Assembly (NCBI GenBank): GCA_023430685.1
Contig: JAEYZH010000070.1
Location: forward strand, 1 to 11,190
Length of the DNA: 11,190 nt
DNA from: Pseudomonadota bacterium
GTDB lineage: Bacteria; Pseudomonadota; Gammaproteobacteria; Xanthomonadales; Rhodanobacteraceae
Reading direction: 5' to 3'
In this document: positions 1-5,094 of the stretch, piece by piece
Layout of the letters: each line of letters begins with the position of its first letter
Numbering within the stretch: position 1 is the stretch's first letter
Program-made: the position numbers and the translations under genes
The notes under the pieces: model-generated
What the model was told of the DNA's origin: nothing
The model's database searches: none
Seen by the model: only the letters and a program-made list of their open reading frames with translations

Positions 1-1984
1 CTGCGGATCCGAGCGCGGCCACGCCGGCCGCCTCGCCATGCGCGCGCGCGATCTCCGCGCCGCGCGCGACCCACCGCGCGAGCGCGACCGCATCGCCGCG
101 CTCGCGCGCATCGCGCGCAAGCCAGAGCGCCTGCCCGAGCAGAACCGACCAGTTGCGCATGCGGCCGAATGCGTCCGCGGCTTCTTCGTGCAATCGCGAC
201 GCCTCCTCCGGATGACCCGCCGCGCGCGCGGCGTGGCCCGCCGCGACGAGGGCGAATGCGTGTTCGACCGTGAGGGCGTGCGCATCGGAGAGCTCGAGCG
301 CACGGCGCGCGTGCCGCTGCGCGGGTTCGACGCGGCCATGCGCGGCGAACGACTTGGCCAGCCCCGCATGCGCAATGACCTCGCCGCGCACGTCGCCCGC
401 ATCGCGCGCAAGCTGCAATGCCTGCAGATGCAGCGGCTGCGCCGACACGTACTGGCCCTGCGCCTGGCGGATCATCGCGAGCGCCTGCAGGCTGCATTGC
501 CGCAGCGCGGGCAGGTCGAGTTCGCGCGCGAGATCGGCCACGCGCAGGTACTGCTGGGCGGCTTCGGCCAGGTCGCCTCGGTGCAGGCTGACCGAGCCGA
601 GGTTCGCGAGCGAGCGCGCTTCGCGCCGCCGGTCGCCGCTTCGGCGGTCCATGTCGAGCACGCGGCGCAGCCAGTGCTCCGCCTGTGCGTGGTCGCCCGC
701 AGCCAGGGCCGCCTCTCCGAGACCTTCGCTCGCGATGCGCAGGCTCAGCGCATCGTTGCTCGACTCGGCTTCGTCGCGCACGCGCAGGAAGCCTTCGCGC
801 GCGGCCGCGAGGTCGCCGTTCGCGAGGCGCGCGGCAGCCATGCGCATGCGCACATGCCGAGCCTGCGCGGGCTCGAGCGCCGCCGCGCCGGCTTCGATGC
901 CCGCCAACAACTCGAGCGCTTCGGGCGTGCGCCCGAGGCGCAACAGGGTGGTGGCCAGGTGCAGGCGCGGCCAGACCAGTTCGGGACGCTGTGCTGCACA
1001 GATCGAGAAATAGCTGCGGGCGTGCTCGAAGCGCCCGTCGAGATAGGCTTCGATGCCGCGCGCGAACGTCTCCGCGAGATAGCCGTCGAGTCCGGCGATG
1101 GGCGCCGAAGGTGCGCCCGCCCCGGCCGCCGTCCATGCATCGATGCGTCGCCCGGCATCCACCGCAAGCGCCGCTGCGTCCGAGCCGTACAACGTGTCTT
1201 CGCGCCGGCCATCGCGCCCTTCGAGCACGACGACGAGGCGCAGCACGCCGCCTGCGCGGTCGAGCGTCATGAACACGATGTCGTCGGCGCCGGCATGGTC
1301 GCGCAACGACTGACGGCGGTCCGGATCGTCGAGGCGTGCATCGTGCATGTCCGCGCCCTCGTGCTGCAGGCCGACGATGCCCGGACGCTGCGCGATCACG
1401 CTCGCGACGAGTCCCATGAGTCCGCGCTGCGCCCACGCAAGGCCTGCGTCGCCCGAGCGGTCGACGACCGGCAGCACGAGGATGCGTCGCCCGCTGTCGC
1501 CTGCCGCCGTCAGCTGTGATCGCACGAACACGGCGGACAGCAGCGTGCACGCGAGCACCAGTGCGAGCGCTCGCCAGGCCCCGCCGCGCCGCGCGACGGC
1601 CGGAGGCCGCGCGGCCGCAGCCGGGGGCGTCGGCACCGCCTCGCGTGCCGACGTATCCGGATCGAGCGGCTTGGCGGTCCAGCGGAACCCATGTCCATGC
1701 ACGGTCTGGATGAATCGGCGACCCTCGGTTTCGCCGAGCGCACGTCGCGCCTTGTAGACGAGCTGGGACAGGGACGCATCGGAAACCGGCCGGTTCCACA
1801 GGCGCGCGATCAGCTCGTCCTTGCCGAACGCGCGGTCGCGGTTGCAGGCGAGGATCGCGATGAGGTCGTAGACGCGCGGCTCGACGGCTTCGAGCCGGCC
1901 GTCGACGCGCAGCTCGCGGCGGCGACCGTCGATCTCGAGGTGGGCGAAGCGGTGGATCGACGTCTCGGTGTTCGGATCGGGCAT
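1..1984 (-). CDS. Winged-helix transcriptional regulator with membrane segment and TPR region (3' end outside window)
   Basis: Partial gene: 661 codons are open from the ATG at 1984 to the left edge, without a stop. Residues ~11-103 form an OmpR/PhoB-type winged helix, with the recognition-helix region DASLSQLVYKARRALGE and the terminal hairpin FIQTVHGHGFRW. An Ala/Pro-rich linker (~110-133) leads to one membrane segment (~137-154, ALALVLACTLLSAVFV). After it, ILVLPVVDRSGDAGLAWAQRGL resembles the TolB-N-like domain seen in CadC-type and adenylate-cyclase-like proteins. From ~300 onward helical TPR-like repeats dominate (for example NLGSVSLHRGDLAEAAQQYL). There is no receiver or kinase domain, so it should be a one-component, CadC/ToxR-like membrane regulator: DNA binding in the cytoplasm, sensing in the periplasm. 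Target and signal are unknown. An in-frame ATG at 2026 would add 14 residues; 1984 is preferred because it places the winged helix at the usual distance. It is divergent from metF. Confidence 0.88.
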   Translation of the reverse strand, partial: MPDPNTETSIHRFAHLEIDGRRRELRVDGRLEAVEPRVYDLIAILACNRDRAFGKDELIARLWNRPVSDASLSQLVYKARRALGETEGRRFIQTVHGHGFRWTAKPLDPDTSAREAVPTPPAAAARPPAVARRGGAWRALALVLACTLLSAVFVRSQLTAAGDSGRRILVLPVVDRSGDAGLAWAQRGLMGLVASVIAQRPGIVGLQHEGADMHDARLDDPDRRQSLRDHAGADDIVFMTLDRAGGVLRLVVVLEGRDGRREDTLYGSDAAALAVDAGRRIDAWTAAGAGAPSAPIAGLDGYLAETFARGIEAYLDGRFEHARSYFSICAAQRPELVWPRLHLATTLLRLGRTPEALELLAGIEAGAAALEPAQARHVRMRMAAARLANGDLAAAREGFLRVRDEAESSNDALSLRIASEGLGEAALAAGDHAQAEHWLRRVLDMDRRSGDRRREARSLANLGSVSLHRGDLAEAAQQYLRVADLARELDLPALRQCSLQALAMIRQAQGQYVSAQPLHLQALQLARDAGDVRGEVIAHAGLAKSFAAHGRVEPAQRHARRALELSDAHALTVEHAFALVAAGHAARAAGHPEEASRLHEEAADAFGRMRNWSVLLGQALWLARDARERGDAVALARWVARGAEIARAHGEAAGVAALGSA

Positions 1985-1989
1985 GGCGG

Positions 1990-2006
1990 TCGCTCGAGCG
2001 GAGCGA
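1990..2006 (-). other. Hairpin just upstream of the regulator start
   Basis: On the minus strand TCGCTC pairs with GAGCGA around a 5-nt loop, a perfect 6-bp stem ending 5 nt before the ATG at 1984. It covers the only purine-rich stretch (GAGCGA) that could act as a ribosome binding site for that start, so it may lower translation. If the ATG at 2026 is the true start, the hairpin lies inside the coding region and is probably incidental. Confidence 0.3.
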
Positions 2007-2057
2007 GAGGATAGCGAGCCGTCCATTTTCGCACCCCGACGCGGTTCGAGTCCGCCG

Positions 2058-2073
2058 CGTGACGCAGTTCACG
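2058..2073. promoter_or_regulatory. CRP/Clp-like palindrome
   Basis: CGTGA-CGCAGT-TCACG is a perfect 5-bp inverted repeat with a 6-bp spacer. This is the architecture and core (GTGA-N6-TCAC) of sites for CRP-family proteins, including Clp of xanthomonads. The outer T/A pairs of the consensus are C/G here. It lies in the divergent regulator/metF space, about 50 bp upstream of the proposed metF -10, so it could serve either gene. The motif is seen; the binding protein is inferred. Confidence 0.35.
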
Positions 2074-2098
2074 CCCAGGGAGCCGCCGGAACCGCATG

Positions 2099-2128
2099 TA
2101 TCGCTTCATCGCGACATAGCGATATAGT
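2099..2128 (+). promoter_or_regulatory. metF operator/promoter candidate with nested inverted repeats
   Basis: TATCGCT (2099-2105) and AGCGATA (2118-2124) form a perfect 7-bp inverted repeat with a 12-bp spacer. Inside it, ATCGC (2108-2112) and GCGAT (2119-2123) form a second one with a 6-bp spacer, so one right-hand half-site serves two left-hand copies. The right arm runs into TATAGT (2123-2128), a 5/6 match to a -10 element 28 bp before the metF ATG; no convincing -35 is visible. A repressor bound here would block transcription. The ArsR-family, S-adenosylhomocysteine-sensing SahR has been proposed to control methionine-cycle genes in proteobacteria and is one candidate; I cannot confirm that its motif matches. 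Confidence 0.45.
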
Positions 2129-2156
2129 ATCCGGATCCAGCCGCGGACGCGTCGCG

Positions 2157-2978
2157 ATGCCGATCAGTTTCGAATTCTTCCCGCCCAAGACCGACGAGCA
2201 GCGGGCGACGCTCGATGCGGCATTGCCCAGGCTCAAGGCGCGCGAACCCGAGTACGTGAGCTGCACGTTCGGTGCGGGCGGCTCGACGCTGCGCTATACG
2301 CCCGAAACGATCCAGCGCCTGCGCGAACAGCATGCGCTCGACGCCGCGCCCCACCTCTCGTGCATGGGCGGCACGCGCGACGAGATTCGCGCGTTGCTCG
2401 AGGACTACAAGGCATCCGGCGTCCGTCGCCTCGTCGCGCTGCGCGGCGACCTGCCGTCCGGCATGGCCAGCCATGGCGACTTCCGCTACGCGAGCGAGCT
2501 CGTCGAGTTCATCCGCGCCGAGCACGGCGACCTGTTCCACATCGAGGTGGCCTGCTACCCGGAAGTGCATCCGCAATCGGACGACGCGCATGCGGACCTG
2601 CGCCATTTCAAGGCCAAGGTCGATGCGGGCGCCGATGGCGCGATCACGCAGTACTTCTACAACGCGGATGCGTATTTCCGCTTCGTCGAAGCCGCGCGCC
2701 GCGCGGGCATCTCGATCCCGATCGTCCCCGGCATCATGCCGATCGCGAACTTCAGCCAGCTCAAGCGCTTCTCGGACCTGTGCGGCGCCGAGATCCCGCG
2801 CTGGCTGGCCAAGCGCATGCAGGCGTATGGCGACGACGTCGATGCGATCCGCGAGTTCGCCGCCGACGTGGTCGCCGACCTGTGCCGCCGCCTCGTCGCG
2901 GGCGGCGCACCGGGATTGCACTTCTACACGCTCAATCGCGCGCGTCCGACCCTCGCGGTACTCGACCGTCTTCCGTAG
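2157..2978 (+). CDS. metF: 5,10-methylenetetrahydrofolate reductase
   Basis: MetF is a cytoplasmic FAD enzyme that reduces 5,10-methylene-THF to 5-methyl-THF, the methyl donor for homocysteine methylation to methionine. The 273-residue product opens with the family signature PISFEFFPPKT, in which the Glu is the conserved catalytic acid. It continues with EYVSCTFGAGGSTL, PHLSCMGG, VALRGDLP (residues ~94-101), FHIEVACYPEVHP and DGAITQYFYNADAYF, and ends with PGLHFYTLNRA, all typical of a complete MTHFR TIM barrel. Length fits the short xanthomonad form (E. coli MetF has 296). The ATG at 2157 is chosen because the homologous start PISFEFFPP follows directly; the in-frame open stretch back to 1968 crosses the proposed promoter. 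The ribosome site is weak (GGA 9 nt upstream). The gene stands alone, divergent from a regulator and convergent with asnB. The stop TAG overlaps a GTAG repeat head. Confidence 0.98.
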   Translation: MPISFEFFPPKTDEQRATLDAALPRLKAREPEYVSCTFGAGGSTLRYTPETIQRLREQHALDAAPHLSCMGGTRDEIRALLEDYKASGVRRLVALRGDLPSGMASHGDFRYASELVEFIRAEHGDLFHIEVACYPEVHPQSDDAHADLRHFKAKVDAGADGAITQYFYNADAYFRFVEAARRAGISIPIVPGIMPIANFSQLKRFSDLCGAEIPRWLAKRMQAYGDDVDAIREFAADVVADLCRRLVAGGAPGLHFYTLNRARPTLAVLDRLP

Positions 2979-3001
2979 GAGCGCGCCCTGTGCGCGATCG
3001 C
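2975..3001 (+). repeat. REP-like unit A (GTAG head), overlapping metF stop
   Basis: The unit starts GTAGGAGC and carries a self-complementary core, GCGCGC-CCT-GTGCGC (2981-2995, with one G-T pair), followed by GATCGC. GTAG-headed imperfect palindromes are the hallmark of RAYT-associated REPs, such as the SMAG repeats of Stenotrophomonas. It pairs with unit B at 3038-3065 in opposite orientation. Confidence 0.75.
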
Positions 3002-3037
3002 ATGAATTCGAATGCCGTCGCGCAATCGACTCACTGC

Positions 3038-3065
3038 GCGGATCGCCCACAGGGTGGGCTCCTAC
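3038..3065 (-). repeat. REP-like unit B, inverted relative to unit A
   Basis: Read on the minus strand it starts GTAGGAGC and has the core GCCCAC-CCT-GTGGGC. Compared with unit C, both stem arms have changed together, so pairing is kept by compensatory substitution. Units A and B form a 91-bp inverted pair (2975-3065), a typical REP doublet between convergent genes. The pair can fold as one long stem and may stop transcription from both metF and asnB. Confidence 0.75.
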
Positions 3066-3078
3066 TCACAAGGTATCG

Positions 3079-3105
3079 GCAGGAGCGCACCCTGTGCGCG
3101 ATCAC
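3079..3105 (+). repeat. REP-like unit C (degenerate GCAG head)
   Basis: This third copy has the same orientation as unit A: CAGGAGC, then the perfect core GCGCAC-CCT-GTGCGC (3085-3099), then GATC. The head reads GCAG instead of GTAG. It lies 14 bp beyond unit B and 48 bp before the asnB stop codon. No partner in inverted orientation is visible. Confidence 0.65.
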
Positions 3106-3152
3106 GCGCGCAGCGTCGGTTGCCCCGCGCGCGGCGGGCAGGCGGCGGCCCC

Positions 3153-4832
3153 CTAGGCGAACGCGCGCGCCGTCGCCGCGTGGTGCACGCCCGCAACCGC
3201 CCGGCCCGACGGATCGGCGGCAGTCGCGAATGTGGGGTCCCACTCCAATGCGGCACTCGACGAGCATGCGATCGACTTGCCGCCCGGCACGGTCGCCGCG
3301 CAGGCCTCGCCCGGGAAATGCTGCTCGAACAGGCGCCGGTAGAGGAATGCCTCCTTGCTCGCGGGCGTGTTGTGCGGGTAACGCGCGGCTGCGGCCGCGA
3401 ACTCGCGATCGCCGACCGCCTGCTCCGCGTGCGCCTTGAGCCCGTCGATCCAGCCATAGCCGACGCCGTCGCTGAACTGCTCCTTCTGCCGCCACAGGAT
3501 CTCGCCGGGCAGCACGCCTTCGAACGCCTCGCGCAGCACGGCCTTCTCGATGCGACCGTGCCCGGCCATCTTGTGACGCGCATCCATCGACATCGCGAGG
3601 TCGAGGAACTCGAGGTCGAGGAACGGCACGCGCGCCTCGACGCCCCAGGCCATCATCGCCTTGTTCGCGCGCAGGCAGTCGTAGGCGTGCAGCGCATCGA
3701 GCTTGCGCACGGTTTCCTCGTGGAACGCGGTCGCCGACGGCGCCTTGTGGAAGTACAGGTAGCCGCCGAAGATCTCGTCGGCCCCCTCGCCCGAGAGCAC
3801 CATCTTCACGCCCATCGCCCTGATCCTTCGCGCGAGCAGGAACATCGGCGTCGACGCGCGCACGGTCGTCACGTCGTAGCTCTCGATATGCCGAATCACC
3901 TCCGGCAGCACGTCGAGCCCTTCCCAGAACGTGTACGTGAAGCCGTGGTGCACGGTGCCGAGCGCGCGCGCCGCGACCGCGGCGGCGGCCAGGTCAGGCG
4001 CGCCGTCGAGTCCGATCGCGAACGAGTGCAGTCGCGGCCACCAGGCCTCGCTGCGGTCGCCGTCTTCGACGCGCTGGCGCGCACAGCGTGCCGCGCACGC
4101 AGCAACGAGCGAGGAATCGAGCCCACCCGACAACAGCACGCCATAGGGCACATCGCCCATGAGCTGGCGATGCACGGCGGCCTCGAGCGCGCCGCGCAGC
4201 GCCGCGGGCGCGACCGAGCGCCCCCGCGCCGACGCCGGATCGCGCCACGCGCGTTCGTGGAAGCGCCGCAGCGAGCCGTCGGCGCTGTCGTAGACGTGGC
4301 CGGGCGGGAAGACCGAGATGTCGGCGCAGAGGTCGACCAGCGCCTTCATTTCCGATGCGACGCACAGGCGACCCATGCGGTCATGACCCCAGTAAAGCGG
4401 GCACACGCCGAGCGGATCGCGTGCGATCACGCAGCGCCGCGCCGCGCCGTCCCAGAGCGCGAACGCGAAGATCCCGTTGAGACGGTCGGGGAAGCCGGTG
4501 CCGTGCGCGCGGTACAGCGCGTTGATGACTTCGCAGTCCGAGCCGCTGGTGTACTCGTAGTCGCCGCCTGCCCGCAGTTCGCTGTGGTTGTAGATCTCGC
4601 CGTTGACCGCGAGCGCGAGCACGCCGTCGCGCGAGCGCAGGGGTTGCGCACCGCTCGCCGGATCGACGATCGCGAGCCGTTCGTGCACGAGGATCACGCC
4701 GGTGTCGACGTACACGCCGCTCCAGTCGGGACCACGGTGGCGCTGGCGCTGCGAATGCGCGAGCGCGAGCTGCCGCAGCGCGGCGAGGTCGTCACCAGGT
4801 TGCAGGTCGAACATGCCGAAGATCGAACACAT
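3153..4832 (-). CDS. asnB: Asparagine synthetase, glutamine-hydrolysing
   Basis: AsnB makes asparagine from aspartate, ATP and glutamine in the cytoplasm. The 559-residue product matches the class B family (E. coli 554). Residues 1 to ~200 are the class II glutaminase domain: Cys2 (MCSIFG) becomes the N-terminal nucleophile after Met removal, with RHRGPDWSG (31-39), NGEIYNH (77-83) and GSDCEV. The C-terminal synthetase domain has the PP-loop SGGLDSS (235-241) and GEGADEIFGGY (348-358). The C-terminus (GGKSIACSS, ALEWDP, DPSGRAVAGVH) is full length as in E. coli AsnB. The start is fixed by the nucleophile and by GAGG (4839-4842) 6 nt upstream. It is a single gene with its own leader: a promoter, a short Asn-rich ORF and a hairpin lie between it and the redox operon. 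All six Asn codons in asnB are AAC. Confidence 0.98.
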   Translation of the reverse strand: MCSIFGMFDLQPGDDLAALRQLALAHSQRQRHRGPDWSGVYVDTGVILVHERLAIVDPASGAQPLRSRDGVLALAVNGEIYNHSELRAGGDYEYTSGSDCEVINALYRAHGTGFPDRLNGIFAFALWDGAARRCVIARDPLGVCPLYWGHDRMGRLCVASEMKALVDLCADISVFPPGHVYDSADGSLRRFHERAWRDPASARGRSVAPAALRGALEAAVHRQLMGDVPYGVLLSGGLDSSLVAACAARCARQRVEDGDRSEAWWPRLHSFAIGLDGAPDLAAAAVAARALGTVHHGFTYTFWEGLDVLPEVIRHIESYDVTTVRASTPMFLLARRIRAMGVKMVLSGEGADEIFGGYLYFHKAPSATAFHEETVRKLDALHAYDCLRANKAMMAWGVEARVPFLDLEFLDLAMSMDARHKMAGHGRIEKAVLREAFEGVLPGEILWRQKEQFSDGVGYGWIDGLKAHAEQAVGDREFAAAAARYPHNTPASKEAFLYRRLFEQHFPGEACAATVPGGKSIACSSSAALEWDPTFATAADPSGRAVAGVHHAATARAFA

Positions 4833-4873
4833 CGGGAACCTCGTCGTGGCAGGAAATCGCGGCGGCAGAAACG

Positions 4874-4902
4874 ACGAAGGCCCGCACTGGGCGGGCCTTC
4901 GT
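4874..4902 (-). terminator. Attenuator-type hairpin upstream of asnB
   Basis: A perfect 12-bp stem (ACGAAGGCCCGC at 4902-4891 and its complement at 4885-4874) with a 5-nt loop. On the minus strand it is followed by CGTTTCTG, a short and interrupted T-rich tract. It begins 24 nt after the leader-ORF stop and ends 41 bp before the asnB ATG. No plus-strand gene ends here, and the redox operon already ends at 5095, upstream of the asnB promoter. Its place is therefore that of a transcription attenuator in the asnB leader. The weak T tract is the main doubt. Confidence 0.62.
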
Positions 4903-4954
4903 CTCGTGTCGGTGGTGCAAATCCGCTACAAGCCGGCCCTCCTGATCGAGCAGG
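4893..4954 (-). promoter_or_regulatory. Candidate pause hairpin and antiterminator segments of the asnB attenuator
   Basis: Directly after the paired AAT codons, CCTG-CTCGAT-CAGG (4954-4941) can form a 4-bp hairpin that a ribosome stalled on those codons would cover. Just downstream, GGGCC (4939-4935) within the last leader codons can pair with GGCCC (4897-4893) in the 5' arm of the terminator stem; extension through GGCTTGT needs bulges. This gives the classical 1:2, 2:3, 3:4 layout, but the proposed 2:3 pairing is much weaker than the terminator stem, so the exact antiterminator is uncertain. Confidence 0.4.
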
Positions 4955-5021
4955 CATTATTCAGCGCGTTGCCGATGGCGGCGCGCGGGCAGCAGGATTG
5001 GAGGTGGCGGATCGACGTCAT
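4926..5021 (-). CDS. Candidate asnB leader peptide (31 aa, Asn codon cluster)
   Basis: An ATG at 5021 opens a 31-codon frame ending in TAG at 4926, between the asnB promoter and the hairpin. Its middle reads AIGNALNNACSI. Asn codons are at positions 18 (AAC), 21 and 22 (AAT AAT), so three of five consecutive codons specify the product of the next gene. The two AAT codons stand out because asnB itself uses only AAC. By analogy with the his, thr and trp leaders, translation here would report Asn-tRNA charging. The peptide probably has no other function. No Shine-Dalgarno sequence precedes the ATG, which falls at about the predicted +1, so translation may be leaderless. AGGAGG within codons 27-28 looks like a ribosome site but leads only to TTG-TAG. 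Expression is inferred. Confidence 0.6.
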   Translation of the reverse strand: MTSIRHLQSCCPRAAIGNALNNACSIRRAGL

Positions 5022-5027
5022 GTCCGC

Positions 5028-5056
5028 ACTACAGCATGCCCGCCCGCGCATCGCAA
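5028..5056 (-). promoter_or_regulatory. asnB leader promoter
   Basis: On the minus strand there is a -35 TTGCGA (5056-5051), a 17-bp spacer and a -10 TGTAGT (5033-5028), with an upstream TG (5036-5035) giving an extended -10. Each hexamer matches the sigma-70 consensus at 4 of 6 positions and the spacing is ideal. The predicted start of transcription is around 5021, which coincides with the leader-peptide ATG. Confidence 0.5.
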
Positions 5057-5068
5057 GCGCCGCGGCAG

Positions 5069-5090
5069 CGCTTCCGGCCTGGCCGGAGCG
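5069..5090 (-). terminator. Hairpin after the redox operon, possible terminator
   Basis: CGCT-CCGGCC and GGCCGG-AAGCG form a GC-rich stem of about 8-10 bp with one bulged base and a very short loop. It starts 4 nt after the stop codon of the last operon gene. No T tract follows on the minus strand, so it may act as an mRNA 3'-end stabiliser or a weak or factor-dependent terminator rather than an intrinsic one. Confidence 0.35.
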
Positions 5091-5094
5091 GGGT

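Noticed and set aside
1985..2156. SAM or other methionine riboswitch upstream of metF
   Set aside because: Only about 30 nt separate the proposed -10 from the ATG, too short for a known SAM aptamer, and no conserved core was seen.
1968..2156. N-terminal extension of MetF to 336 residues
   Set aside because: The added 63 residues cover the intergenic operators and the start of the divergent gene and have no MTHFR similarity; family homology begins at PISFEFFPP.
2975..3105. CRISPR array
   Set aside because: Only three units, in mixed orientation, with unequal spacing and internal palindromes, which fits REP elements and not a repeat-spacer array.
4874..4902. Reading the asnB-proximal hairpin as the terminator of the redox operon
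   Set aside because: It lies about 190 bp past the operon stop and beyond a likely new promoter and leader ORF; a hairpin at 5069-5090 is better placed for that role.
4926..4946. AGGAGG followed by TTG-TAG in the asnB leader, a possible start-stop mini-ORF
   Set aside because: The AGGAGG falls on two Arg codons of the leader ORF and leads only to a one-codon frame; its overlap with the antiterminator segment is a simpler explanation.
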